64,000 bases of DNA from Deltaproteobacteria bacterium (lineage in GTDB: Bacteria; Desulfobacterota; Desulfomonilia; UBA1062), in assembly GCA_018433775.1 (NCBI GenBank), contig JAHDQN010000008.1, forward strand, positions 97,059-161,058. Direction: 5' to 3'. Within the stretch, counting starts at the first letter, position 1. Each line of letters opens with the position of its first letter. Positions 52,401 to 61,578 of this stretch are shown piece after piece. Below the pieces are notes generated by a model, which worked only from the letters and a program-made list of their open reading frames with translations, made no database searches and was not told the DNA's origin. The position numbers and the translations under genes were made by a program.

Positions 52401-54257
52401 TTGTTCGAAAACGCTCATCCGCTCCTCGAACTCGGCGTTGATCCGGTCGAACTCATGGGTGAGCGCTTCGAGCTCAGTGAACAGGGACTCGATCTCCTGC
52501 TCGCAGGTGTGGATCTCCATGGATATCCCCGATATCTTCTTCCCGTCCCGGGCAAGGGTGGCCTCCTGCATGGCGGCGTGGAGCGTTTTCAGCTTTTTCT
52601 CGCGGGCGTCGATCCCGTTTTCCACCCGGGAAATTTCCTTCTCCAGCGGGCCGAGCGCCCGGGAACGCTCGGTGATGATCCCGGCGCGTCTCTTGCGGAG
52701 CTCTTTCTTGTCGAGCTTCTCGCCGTTTTCACGCTCGGACTTCGCCTTTTTGGCCGGCGTGAGGGTCACTTCCTCATCGCCCCAGCCGCCCTTTTCGAGA
52801 AAGCGCTGATACCCGCCCTCGAACACCTCGATCGAGCCGTTCTTGAATATGATGAGCCTCTCGGCAAGGGCGTGCAGAAACATTTCGTTGTGGGTGACCA
52901 TGACCACGGCCCCCTCGAAGCTGTCCAGGGCCGCGAGCAGGGCGTCGCTCGACTCCATGTCGAGGTGGTTCGTGGGCTCGTCCAGCAGCAGGAGATTCAC
53001 GGGGGTCGCCAGGAGCTTGCCCAGCATCACCCTGCTCTTTTCCCCGCCCGAGAGCACCTCGATCTTCTTCAAGGCATAGTCTCCCTCGAACATCATGGCA
53101 CCGCAGATGTCCCTGGCCCTCTGGCGGTCGATGTCGTCGTAGCTCATGATGATCTCCTCCTCCACGGTCCTGCTGTCCATAAGGCTGGAGACATTGGTCT
53201 GCTCGAACACGCCCGGAACGGTCTTGGGGTTCCGGGTGATCTCGCCGGTGCGGGGGGTGAGGCTGCCTGCCAGAAGTTTGAGCAGCGTGGTCTTGCCCTT
53301 GCCGTTGGGTCCGATGATGCACACCTTCTCGCCAGGCCGCAGGGTGACGGTGAAATCCCTGATCAGCTCTGCGGACGGGTCGTAGGAAAAGCCCAGGTCC
53401 TGGGCGGTGAGCACGTACTTGCCGACAAAGGGCTCGTAGCGGAAGGAGAAGTCCAGGGTCTTGATCTTCTCGAGCTTGTCCTTTTTCTCCATCTTCTCCA
53501 GGGTCCTGATCCGCGACTGGACCAGGCCCACCAGGCGGGCCTTCGCCCGGAACTGGGTGATGAAGGCCTCTACCTCTTTCCGCTTGCGCTCGTCGTTGAG
53601 GCGGGTCTTCTCGTACACCTCCTCGTCCTGGGCGATCTGGGCGTAGTATTTCTCCGTGTCCCCCTGGATCTTCCGGACCTTTTTCCGGTGAATCCCCATG
53701 GTATGGGTCACGATCCTGTCCATGAAGGTCCTGTCGTGGGTGATGAGCAGGAGCTCGTGGGGCCACGAGATCAGAAAACGCTCGATCCACCGGATCGAGG
53801 TGATGTCGAGGTAGTTGGTAGGCTCGTCCAGGAGCAGGAGATCGGGCTCGGAGACGAGCACCTTGGCCAGGTTCAGCCTCACCTGGTAGCCGCCCGAGAA
53901 CTCGTAGGGGCTGCGCTGCATGTCCTGCTGGGAAAACCCGAGGCCGGCGAGCACCTTCTCCACCTTCCAGTGCTGCTCCTTCTGCGTCTCGGGCAGCCCC
54001 TTCATTCCCTCGCCGAGCACGGTGTCTTCGGTGAAGTCCAGATGCTGCCTCACATAGCCCATGCGATAGCCCTTGGGGATCACGATCTGGCCCGAATCGG
54101 GCGTCTCCTCGCCCACGATCATCCGCAGAAGCGTGGTCTTGCCGTGCCCGTTTCTGCCGACCAGCCCCACCCTCTCCCTGGGATTGATCTTGAAGCCGAC
54201 GTCATCGAACAGCGTCTGCCGGGCATAGCTCTTGGAGAGATTCTCTGCGCTTATCAT
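52395..54257 (-). CDS. ABC-F family ATPase (Uup/EttA-like translation factor)
   Basis: A 620-residue soluble protein with two ABC cassettes and no membrane domain. Cassette 1 has Walker A GRNGHGKTT, signature FSGGYQVRLNLAKVL and Walker B LLLLDEPTNYLD. Cassette 2 has GPNGKGKTT, LSGGEKSRVMLGKLL and LLLLDEPTNHLD. A linker rich in charged residues (P-site tRNA interaction motif region, about residues 195-260) joins them, and the C-terminus is a long coiled coil. These proteins act on the ribosome to resolve stalled states or confer resistance. Stand-alone gene. Confidence 0.93.
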   Translation of the reverse strand: MISAENLSKSYARQTLFDDVGFKINPRERVGLVGRNGHGKTTLLRMIVGEETPDSGQIVIPKGYRMGYVRQHLDFTEDTVLGEGMKGLPETQKEQHWKVEKVLAGLGFSQQDMQRSPYEFSGGYQVRLNLAKVLVSEPDLLLLDEPTNYLDITSIRWIERFLISWPHELLLITHDRTFMDRIVTHTMGIHRKKVRKIQGDTEKYYAQIAQDEEVYEKTRLNDERKRKEVEAFITQFRAKARLVGLVQSRIRTLEKMEKKDKLEKIKTLDFSFRYEPFVGKYVLTAQDLGFSYDPSAELIRDFTVTLRPGEKVCIIGPNGKGKTTLLKLLAGSLTPRTGEITRNPKTVPGVFEQTNVSSLMDSRTVEEEIIMSYDDIDRQRARDICGAMMFEGDYALKKIEVLSGGEKSRVMLGKLLATPVNLLLLDEPTNHLDMESSDALLAALDSFEGAVVMVTHNEMFLHALAERLIIFKNGSIEVFEGGYQRFLEKGGWGDEEVTLTPAKKAKSERENGEKLDKKELRKRRAGIITERSRALGPLEKEISRVENGIDAREKKLKTLHAAMQEATLARDGKKISGISMEIHTCEQEIESLFTELEALTHEFDRINAEFEERMSVFEQI

Positions 54258-54443
54258 GGCGATACCATATAACAGTGGATGGTTCAGTCAAGTTCAATCC
54301 TGCTTTCGCGTACGCTTCTTTCGGACGGAAAGGGGCGTGTCTGGTTTCATTTACGCTTGCTGCGGGAAAGCGTGCAGGGCTTGCGGTGAAGGTTCATATG
54401 ATTGATTCACACGATCCCGGCAATGGAGTTTCCCGACCCGCCG

Positions 54444-55574
54444 TCACCTCAGTGCGATCCGCAGCAGGGGCCAGAGCCGGTCCATCTTGCCGGGGTCACG
54501 GATGCGGCCGAAGATCCCTGCTCGCAGGGTGGAGTAGATCAGGTTGTGCCTGCGCAGGCCGCGCATGGGGGGAGAGCCCTGTATGCCCTGTTCCAGCTTC
54601 CTTGTCGTCTCCGTTGTCCATGCTCCCGGCTGCAGTGCCCCGGCGCCCAGCCTGCCCGCGGTGTAGCCCAGGAGGAAGGAGGTCCTGATCCCGCTCCCTC
54701 CCCGCGACTGGACGTGCCCCAGCGCGTCGCCCGCCATGACGAGCCTGTCTTCGGGGCAGCACGCAGAGATCATCCTTCCCATGGGAATCGCTGTCTTCAG
54801 GGAATAGAAGGACGTGGTCCCTTCAAGCCTCTCCCTGAACACACCGTGGGCTTGGGCAAACTCCTCGAACGGGATGGTGCGGGGTTTGCGGCCCCGGGCA
54901 TAGCCCATCAGAATGACCTCGGCCTCGCCCTCTGCCCGGGGAAAGATGGTGGCGATGGTCAGGGAGTCGCCGTGGACGTGGAAGTGATACTCGAACCGGT
55001 CGGCCGGGCCGGCGTATCCCCGCACGAGCCGCTTGGACACGGGCATGTCCATGCCCGTGCGGTTGATGTTCAGGAGCCGTGATGCGGGGTCTTCGCACCC
55101 GCCGCAGGAAAAGACCGCCTTTGCCTTGAGCTCCTCCTCCATGAACCCGCCCACCATGGCCCTCACGCCGGCGATCCGCCCCTGTTCCCGGACAAAGCCC
55201 ACCACGGGGGAGGCAGGCAGGACTCTCGCCCCCGCATCCTCTGCCGCGCGTGCCATGGCCTGGATGAAATCAGGCCAGGAGATGATGAGGTTGGGGTTGC
55301 CGATGGTGCGGTCCACCCGCCTCAGGCCGGTGTGGGAGAAGTATGATCTCCTGTTGATCCGCCGGATGGTCTGTTTCTCGAAGAACCCTTCTCCCAGCAA
55401 TCCGTCCATCTCGCGGTCGAAGCGGATGGTCTCCCCCCTCCTCCTCGCTCCGATCCGGTCCTGCATCTCGAGGACGGCCACATCCACCCCGTGCCGGGCA
55501 AGGGCCAGTGCGGTACCGAGCCCTGCGGGGCCGGCGCCGATCACCAGCGCGTCGGCAAAGAATTTTCCCCCCAT
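54444..55574 (-). CDS. FAD-dependent oxidoreductase (geranylgeranyl reductase/FixC-like)
   Basis: A 376-residue flavoprotein: ADALVIGAGPAGLGTALALA (dinucleotide fold), EMQDRIGARRRGETI, a Cys-containing FSCGGCEDPASRL segment, and RLVMAGDALGHVQSRGGSGI (second FAD motif GD). This matches the geranylgeranyl-reductase / FixC-type family that reduces isoprenoid or quinone-like substrates. The substrate is unknown. It starts 10 bases after the primase-like gene and is probably cotranscribed with it. Confidence 0.82.
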   Translation of the reverse strand: MGGKFFADALVIGAGPAGLGTALALARHGVDVAVLEMQDRIGARRRGETIRFDREMDGLLGEGFFEKQTIRRINRRSYFSHTGLRRVDRTIGNPNLIISWPDFIQAMARAAEDAGARVLPASPVVGFVREQGRIAGVRAMVGGFMEEELKAKAVFSCGGCEDPASRLLNINRTGMDMPVSKRLVRGYAGPADRFEYHFHVHGDSLTIATIFPRAEGEAEVILMGYARGRKPRTIPFEEFAQAHGVFRERLEGTTSFYSLKTAIPMGRMISACCPEDRLVMAGDALGHVQSRGGSGIRTSFLLGYTAGRLGAGALQPGAWTTETTRKLEQGIQGSPPMRGLRRHNLIYSTLRAGIFGRIRDPGKMDRLWPLLRIALR

Positions 55575-55584
55575 CTCTCCCTCC

Positions 55585-56664
55585 TCATGTCATTTGCCCG
55601 CGCATGAACTCCTCTCTGTCACAGGTCTTTTTCAGGAGCCTGCGGAAGTCCTTGAGCTCAGTGGCCCTGATGAAGTGGTCCAGATCTTCGTACTCTTCTC
55701 TCAGCGGCAGGAATGCAGCCTGCATGCCCCGCGACTCCACGAGGTCGGCGGCCTGGAGCATCTGCTCTTTCCTTTCTCTGCCGCTGCCCAGGCAGAGGAT
55801 GCACCTCCTGGTCCCGTACGATGCGATGGTGTCGCACTGGCCCGCGCTCAGGCCCGATTTGCCGATGCCCGCCACGGGCTTGAGGCCGATCCGGTCCACC
55901 AGGAGCGCGTCGAGCAGCCCTTCCACGACGAGGAGCTCCTCACTGCCCCGGTGTTTGTACAGGAGGAAGGGCGCGTCCTTTACCGGAGCGAGGTCGGTGA
56001 GCGCCCGGTAGGCCTCCGGCCCCTTTTTCGTGACGTCCCTGCCGATCATCCCCATGAGCCTGCCCGCGGTGTCGCGGTAGGGGATGGTGAGCCTGAACTC
56101 CTCGGCATCGCGAGACCATACGACATCCAGCACCTCGTCGAGGAACTCGTCGGTCAGCCCCTGGGACATGAGATATTCCCTGGTCTGGCGGTAGCCGGGA
56201 TAGAAGCCGAACGAAGAGCCTTCCACCTCTTCCATGGCATATCTCCGGTTGTAGAGGTAGAAAAGCTCTTTTTCGCCGGCAGGCGAATAGAGGCTGGTGG
56301 TGAAGAAGCCGGCCATGAGCTCAAGCAGGATGGTCCGGCTCAGCTCGTCGTCCCACGCCGACTTGTCATAGGCGACCGGCTCGATCCCCGCCTCACCGGC
56401 CAGCAGGGAGAGCGCTCCGAAGAAGTCCATGCCTGTCTCGAGCTGGAGATAGCTGAGCCAGTCGCCCCGCGCGCCGCACACGAAGCAGAAGTACTCCGGC
56501 CTGTCGGCATAGACGAGAAAGGTGGGGTGCTCGTCTTCATGGAACGGGCAGCAGGCGATATGACTGGTTCCCTTTTCCTGAAATCCCTTCAGGTCTTTGA
56601 AAAGATTATTCTGAAACTGCCTGCTCAGCAGGGTGCCGTATATGCGTTCGATATCTCGGATCAT
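55585..56664 (-). CDS. Stand-alone DnaG-like primase (CHC2 zinc finger + TOPRIM)
   Basis: A 359-residue primase-type protein. The zinc finger is SHIACCPFHEDEHPTFLVYADR ... FCFVCGARGDWLSYL (C-x2-H and C-x2-C). A catalytic core segment follows (YNRRYAMEEVEGSSFGFYPG, RLTIPYRDTAGRLMGMIGRD), then a TOPRIM-like LLVVEGLLDALLVDRIG. It is much shorter than the roughly 600-residue housekeeping DnaG and lacks the helicase-interaction domain. There is no phage or plasmid context in the window. The ATG at 56664 is chosen from AAGGAG 10 bases upstream. Confidence 0.82.
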   Translation of the reverse strand: MIRDIERIYGTLLSRQFQNNLFKDLKGFQEKGTSHIACCPFHEDEHPTFLVYADRPEYFCFVCGARGDWLSYLQLETGMDFFGALSLLAGEAGIEPVAYDKSAWDDELSRTILLELMAGFFTTSLYSPAGEKELFYLYNRRYAMEEVEGSSFGFYPGYRQTREYLMSQGLTDEFLDEVLDVVWSRDAEEFRLTIPYRDTAGRLMGMIGRDVTKKGPEAYRALTDLAPVKDAPFLLYKHRGSEELLVVEGLLDALLVDRIGLKPVAGIGKSGLSAGQCDTIASYGTRRCILCLGSGRERKEQMLQAADLVESRGMQAAFLPLREEYEDLDHFIRATELKDFRRLLKKTCDREEFMRGQMT

Positions 56665-56852
56665 CCGGAGAACTCCTTGCTCTGTGATATGAATATACTG
56701 TTTTTTAACGGCATTCACGGCAAAATGCAACGGGGTGATTCGCGAAAAGATACTGTCATAGGGAAATCCTCTGTTTTGCACATGCGAGGAGTTTCAGCAC
56801 AGACTGCGTCTGGAGAAGATGGCGTCCATTCAGGTATTTGTCTGGAAAATGC

Positions 56853-57653
56853 CTAGAAATAGGCATGAAGCCCGGAAAGATAGTTTACCCCCAGAAAGGT
56901 GAAAAGACTGCTTGCAAGGCCTGCAATAGTCATGAACGCAATGCGCCTGGTGTCTCTCCTGATCAGGCGCATGTGCAGGATGGCTGCATAGATCAGCCAC
57001 GTGATCAGAGCCCATGTCTCCTTGGGATCCCACCCCCAGTATCGTCCCCATGCATGATGCGCCCATACCGCACCTGTCATGATGCCGACCGTGAAAAAGA
57101 AAAATCCGATGACGATGCACTGGTGGATTCTCTCATCGAGTGCAGAGGATTGGTCTTTCCACCGCCCTCCTCCCCAGAGCAGGTTAACCCCCAGGACCGC
57201 TGCTATGGCAAAGGCCCCATACCCGAGAAAACAGGTGATGACGTGGCTGATGAGCCAGTTGCTCTTCAGTGCGGGGATAAGCGGCTGAATGTTAGAATCG
57301 AGATGGGGAGAAAAGGATGCGCAGGCTATGAGTAAAAATGCTATGAGAACGGCGAGGGAACCGACTTCTTCGTATCTCCTGTACAAACCGAAAACGAAAT
57401 AAAAAAATATGACTGTCCAGGAAAAAACCACGAGTGATTCATAGAAATTTGACAAAGGTGCATGCCCGATGCCAAGCGTGTACGATTCCACCCATCTGAA
57501 CACTATCCCCGCACTGTGTGCGGCAAACCCTGCTATCCAGAGGGCATTCCCGATACGACCACCGATGGGTACACCAGTAACCGCGCGAATGACCGAAAGG
57601 GCAAATGCGCCGAGATAGAAGAACGGAACGCTGTTGAGAATGGTCACATTCAC
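56853..57653 (-). CDS. ccsA: System II cytochrome c assembly protein CcsA/ResC
   Basis: A 266-residue multi-spanning membrane protein (about eight helices) that presents haem for attachment to apocytochromes c. The haem-handling WWD-type motif is WGRYWGWDPKETWALITW, and conserved external histidines are seen (IGHAPLSNFYESL, LISHVITCFLGYG, VWAHHAWGRY). It overlaps the ResB-like gene as ATGA; together they form the CcsBA synthase. The presence of the system implies c-type cytochromes elsewhere in the genome. Confidence 0.92.
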   Translation of the reverse strand: MNVTILNSVPFFYLGAFALSVIRAVTGVPIGGRIGNALWIAGFAAHSAGIVFRWVESYTLGIGHAPLSNFYESLVVFSWTVIFFYFVFGLYRRYEEVGSLAVLIAFLLIACASFSPHLDSNIQPLIPALKSNWLISHVITCFLGYGAFAIAAVLGVNLLWGGGRWKDQSSALDERIHQCIVIGFFFFTVGIMTGAVWAHHAWGRYWGWDPKETWALITWLIYAAILHMRLIRRDTRRIAFMTIAGLASSLFTFLGVNYLSGLHAYF

Positions 57654-58756
57654 GATTCACCCTCCGCGATTGTCTTATTCCTCCTGGCCCGGCAACTCGA
57701 AAAAAAACAACGGGCCAGGAGCCCCGAAAGGAACATCGATGCTCCCAGTATCACGATGGGCAGCGCCGGGTCATAGGCTATGAGAATTCCGGTAACATAA
57801 TACGGCTCGATTCTGTCCAGCGAGAAGGCATAGCCTTCAAACCGGTCAGGATTGAACTGGGGCGCCCGGGACAGGATGTCCGGAAACACCGTCACGATAT
57901 GTTCGATCTGTGAGAAAACCCACACGTGTCCACTTTGCGCAGGCGAAAAGAAATCGATTTTCATTGCAGGCCCCATTCCCATAAGGTCTTCTTCGATCCT
58001 GCTTACGCGGAAACAGGTCTCTCTGTCCATCTCGTGAACCTCTCCGGGTTTTGCTGTGAGGGCGTGAACACGCCCTCCATGCCGGACTCCGATGACGGCA
58101 AGGGGCACCTTCCGGTAGCTTGCCTGATAATAACGGACCCCTTGGAGAGCAAAAGGCTGATTGACGAGCAGGGTTGCCTTCCGAAGGGGCACATCTCCGC
58201 CGAGAAACGTGAGCTCCGAACGGTACTCTCCGGGCAGGCCCGAGTCATAATACTCTACTGAGAAATCGTCACAGCGTATTGCCAGGCCAGGATCGATTAT
58301 TCTCTGTCGAATGAGCGGGGCGATCGAAACCGTCTCGCCTTCGGATATCTCCACATAGGCTTTGGTCCCGCAGCATTCACCAGAGATGAAACCACAGACA
58401 ATGACCACGACCCCGAGGTGGATGAGCAGACTGCTCAGCCCTGCAGTATTCCACCTGCGTAACTCAAGGCCGGCCTTGTTTGCACCCCGGGCCCATGTCC
58501 GAATGCCTCTCCACGAGCACACCACGAGCACCAGGCAGAGGAGCAGGACGAGCACGATGAACCAGAACGAGTGAAAGACATCTCCAAGGCCGATGTAAGG
58601 AAGCACATCTCCCCAATGTGGTTCTTCTCCGGGAGCAGACCCCCGGGGGTGCTGCGGGATGAGGGTTCCGATCACGGCGAAAACAGCGATGGCGAACAGG
58701 AGGGCAACAGCAGCCCTGAGAGAAAAGCATCGTGATAAGAGCCTGACAAGGAGCAT
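57650..58756 (-). CDS. ccsB: System II cytochrome c assembly protein ResB/Ccs1
   Basis: A 368-residue partner of CcsA. Membrane helices lie at about residues 10-30 (LRAAVALLFAIAVFAVIGTLIPQ), 45-75 and 110-130, with a large periplasmic domain and a final helix near residues 335-355. Typical opening GTLIPQHP and LGLGDVFHSFWF-like segment (YIGLGDVFHSFWFIVLVLLL). ATG 58756 (AGGTACTCGC upstream) is preferred over TTG 58792. Naming of the ResB/CcsB/Ccs1 subunit varies between organisms. Confidence 0.88.
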   Translation of the reverse strand: MLLVRLLSRCFSLRAAVALLFAIAVFAVIGTLIPQHPRGSAPGEEPHWGDVLPYIGLGDVFHSFWFIVLVLLLCLVLVVCSWRGIRTWARGANKAGLELRRWNTAGLSSLLIHLGVVVIVCGFISGECCGTKAYVEISEGETVSIAPLIRQRIIDPGLAIRCDDFSVEYYDSGLPGEYRSELTFLGGDVPLRKATLLVNQPFALQGVRYYQASYRKVPLAVIGVRHGGRVHALTAKPGEVHEMDRETCFRVSRIEEDLMGMGPAMKIDFFSPAQSGHVWVFSQIEHIVTVFPDILSRAPQFNPDRFEGYAFSLDRIEPYYVTGILIAYDPALPIVILGASMFLSGLLARCFFSSCRARRNKTIAEGES

Positions 58757-59093
58757 GCGAGTACCTGGCGGAAAACTCTGTCCCCGGATCAATCCTTTCT
58801 ATCCCTTCCCGCGGATTCTCTTTCGGCTCCGAGAGCCGGCACTTATATCCCGGTATATCGAGGTTATATTGTTCTCGTCATAACTTCCACGACATCGTTT
58901 CAGCCATGAAACAGAACATTACCGTTGAGCCCGGGCTGGTTTCTCTGCTCATGATGAGGAATGCGTCGACTGATATCTCATGGAGGGAATGTAAACCGTA
59001 CGAGATCACCGTGCTCATGTACTTCACCGGTGAAACGATTCACGATGCGCCTTTAAAAAATACGTTGCGGTCTCACCGGCCGAAAGGACGCGC
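58757..59093. other. 337-base gap upstream of the cytochrome c assembly operon
   Basis: Should contain the promoter of ccsB-ccsA and the 3' end of the acyltransferase transcript. AT-rich patches (near 58856-58880) are seen on the minus strand, but I cannot assign specific -35/-10 boxes. A plus-strand frame at 58906-59190 runs into the acyltransferase antisense and is not supported. Confidence 0.35.
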
Positions 59094-60047
59094 TCAGGCC
59101 GCTTTGCCCCTTATCCTGAAGAAATCGCCGATCGCGCGGTCCTTGTCTTCCCAGACCCTGTTCAACCATTCCTGGAAGTGCTCCTGGTAGCGGGGGTCGT
59201 TGCTGTAGTCGCCCAGAAGGTCCGGGGTGATGGGGATCGTCTCGACGCGGACAACCACTTCGGCCTCACTGCTGCAGAGAAACTGCCAGAAGGTCTGCAC
59301 GCCGTTGGGATAGATGATCGTCGTGTTGACGATATGGCTCAAGTGCTGTCCCATGGCGGAGAGGACAAAGGATATGCCGCCCGCCCTGGGCTTGAGCAGA
59401 TGGGTGAAGGGCGAATCCTGGGTCTTGTGCTTGGCCGGAGTGAACCGGGTCCCTTCGACAAAGTTCATGACCGCGATCGGCATCCTGCTGAAGCGCTCGC
59501 ACGCCCTTTTCGTGATCTCCAGGTCCTTTCCCTTCATGTGCGGGTGCTTTTTCAGGTATTCCCTGGAATAGCGCTTCATGAAGGGGAACTCCAGGGCCCA
59601 CCAGGCGAGCCCCATGATGGGAACCCAGATGAGCTCCTTCTTGAGGAAGAACTTGAGCATGGGGATCTTCCGGTGAAAGACCTTCTGGAGAATCAGGATA
59701 TCGACCCACGACTGATGGTTGGACACCACCAGGTACCATCCCCTGGGGTCAAGGCCCTCGGTGCCGCTCACGTCCCACCTGATCCTCTTGGTGATTCCGA
59801 TATTCGCGTTGTTGCAGGCGATCCAGCGGGTCGCGATGGCGTTCAGAACGGTGTTGCACCAGTCACGCCAGGCACGGACCGGAACGAGCACCTTGCACGC
59901 GGCAAGGGGGAAGAGGAAGGTCCCCCAGAACAGGGTGTTCACGACAAAGAGCAGAAACGAGAGGCTGCCGATGAGGACCGGGGGCATGAGCGAGAGAACC
60001 TTCCCGTGCGCGGCACGGAACCCTTCGGAAAGAGACGGTGTATTCAT
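59094..60047 (-). CDS. PlsC-family acyltransferase (YihG-like)
   Basis: A 317-residue membrane-associated lysophospholipid-type acyltransferase. One or two N-terminal membrane helices (MPPVLIGSLSFLLFVVNTLFWG) precede the HX4D catalytic motif SNHQSWVD, PMLKFFLKKELIWVPIMG and the substrate-phosphate motif FVEGTRFT. The overall order matches YihG-type 1-acylglycerol-3-phosphate acyltransferases. The ATG at 60047 is 6 bases after GAAGG; ATG 60053 is an alternative. Monocistronic. Confidence 0.87.
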   Translation of the reverse strand: MNTPSLSEGFRAAHGKVLSLMPPVLIGSLSFLLFVVNTLFWGTFLFPLAACKVLVPVRAWRDWCNTVLNAIATRWIACNNANIGITKRIRWDVSGTEGLDPRGWYLVVSNHQSWVDILILQKVFHRKIPMLKFFLKKELIWVPIMGLAWWALEFPFMKRYSREYLKKHPHMKGKDLEITKRACERFSRMPIAVMNFVEGTRFTPAKHKTQDSPFTHLLKPRAGGISFVLSAMGQHLSHIVNTTIIYPNGVQTFWQFLCSSEAEVVVRVETIPITPDLLGDYSNDPRYQEHFQEWLNRVWEDKDRAIGDFFRIRGKAA

Positions 60048-60276
60048 ACGCATCCTTCAAATAATATAATTCCGGCATGCCCCCGCTCAACCCGGCAATG
60101 TATAACTCGTCTCGGGGCCGGAGAGGTGGGGGAAACCCATATTTCCAAAAACAGCACATCTGCGTTACCCCCCCCACCCTCCTGAGGCCGGTAATGCACG
60201 AGAAAGGTATATCATACATGGCCCTGAAATGAGTGTAAAAACTACGCAAAACGCCTCGCGCAGGGAGGGTCAAGAC

Positions 60277-60314
60277 AAAAAAAGGGGCTGCCTTTCACAA
60301 GACAGCCCCTTTTT
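60277..60314 (-). terminator. Intrinsic terminator of the thiolase-FadN operon
   Basis: On the minus strand GGGGCTG and CAGCCCC form a 7-bp GC stem, extended by A:T pairs, with a 12-base loop and a run of seven T residues (plus-strand A run 60277-60283). It lies 28 bases after the thiolase stop. Symmetry would also allow it to act on plus-strand transcripts. Confidence 0.9.
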
Positions 60315-60341
60315 CATGATAGTTCCGTACAATCGGCCCGA

Positions 60342-61547
60342 TCAGTCGCAGAGCTCGAATACCGCTGCCGCGCCCATGCCGCCGCCGATGCACATGGACT
60401 CGACGCCGTACTTGGCGCCGCGCGCTCTCATTCCGTTCGTGAGCTGGGCGCACAGCTTGGCGCCGGTGCATCCGAGCGGGTGTCCCAGCGCGATGGCGCC
60501 GCCGTTGACGTTGATGATCCGCTTGTCGCTGTCGGAAAGCCACAGATCTCTCTTCTCATAGAGGCCGAGCTGCTGGAGCGAGTAGATGCACTGGGAGGCG
60601 AACGCCTCGTTGACCTCCCACAGGCCGATATCCTCGACCTTCAGGCCGGCCATCTTCAGGGCCTTGGGAATCGCGTAGGCAGGGCCCACGCCCATCTCGT
60701 CGGCCCGGCAGCCTGCCGTGGTATAGACAACGAGCTTGGCAAGTGGCTTCACGCCGAACTTCTTCACGGCATCGCCGCTCATGATCAGCGAACAGGCTGC
60801 GCCGTCCGTGGTCTGCGAGGAGTTGCCTGCCGTGACCGAGCCCATGGCCGCGAATGCCGGCCTCAGCTTCGCGAGGCCTTCCATAGTGGTTGGCCGCACG
60901 CCGTCGTCGAAATCCTGGATAAAGGTTTCTTTGACTGTGATGCCGTCCTTCTCCTTGAACCGCACGGCCTCGGTGGGGACGATTTCCTTGAACTTTCCTT
61001 CCTTCTGTGCGATCCCTGCCTTGGTCTGGGAGTGGAACCCGAACTCGTCCTGCATCTCGCGGGTGATCTTGTAGCGATTGGCAACGTTTTCCGCAGTCAT
61101 GCCCATGGAGATATAGACGTCCGGGCTCGTAAGCACCTGCTCCGGATGAGGCCGGGGAAGGTTCCCGCCCATGGGGACGATTGACATCGACTCCAGGCCT
61201 GCGCCGATGGCAACGTCGCAGTAGCCTGCCATGATCCTCATGGCCTGCAGCGAGATTGCCTCCAGGCCGGAGGCGCAGAACCGGTTGACGGTTGCGCCGC
61301 AGGTGCTGTCCGGGAACTGGGCGATCTGGGCAATCACGCGGCCGATGTTCAGGCCCTGCTCCGCCTCGGGAAATGCGCATCCTACCAGGATATCTTCAAC
61401 GTCTTTCTTCTCGACGCCGGGGGTTCTCTCCATCAGGCCGTTCAGAGCGCTCTTCAAGAGGTCTTCAGGCCGCGTGACTGCAAAGGCTCCTTTTCCCCTT
61501 CTGCACCCGGGGGTCCTCACCGAAGTAACAATATACGCTTCTTTCAT
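60342..61547 (-). CDS. Acetyl-CoA acyltransferase (thiolase)
   Basis: A 401-residue thiolase that cleaves 3-ketoacyl-CoA in beta-oxidation or condenses acetyl-CoA. The nucleophilic cysteine is in VNRFCASGLEAI (about residue 91), the base histidine in NGGAIALGHPLGCTGA and the second cysteine in SMCIGGGMGAA. The opening EAYIVTSVRTPGCRRGKGAF is family-typical. It starts 31 bases after the FadN-type gene; the pair resembles bacterial fadNA-type operons. Direction of the reaction is not shown by sequence. Confidence 0.94.
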   Translation of the reverse strand: MKEAYIVTSVRTPGCRRGKGAFAVTRPEDLLKSALNGLMERTPGVEKKDVEDILVGCAFPEAEQGLNIGRVIAQIAQFPDSTCGATVNRFCASGLEAISLQAMRIMAGYCDVAIGAGLESMSIVPMGGNLPRPHPEQVLTSPDVYISMGMTAENVANRYKITREMQDEFGFHSQTKAGIAQKEGKFKEIVPTEAVRFKEKDGITVKETFIQDFDDGVRPTTMEGLAKLRPAFAAMGSVTAGNSSQTTDGAACSLIMSGDAVKKFGVKPLAKLVVYTTAGCRADEMGVGPAYAIPKALKMAGLKVEDIGLWEVNEAFASQCIYSLQQLGLYEKRDLWLSDSDKRIINVNGGAIALGHPLGCTGAKLCAQLTNGMRARGAKYGVESMCIGGGMGAAAVFELCD

Positions 61548-61578
61548 TGGTAATCCTCCTGTCTTCTACAATTCATCA

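Noticed and set aside
55585..56664. Remnant prophage around the primase-like gene
   Set aside because: No integrase, terminase, capsid, repressor or attachment-site repeats are seen on either side; neighbours are metabolic genes.
58906..59190. 94-codon plus-strand open frame
   Set aside because: No ribosome-binding site, no recognisable sequence, and its second half is antisense to the acyltransferase gene.
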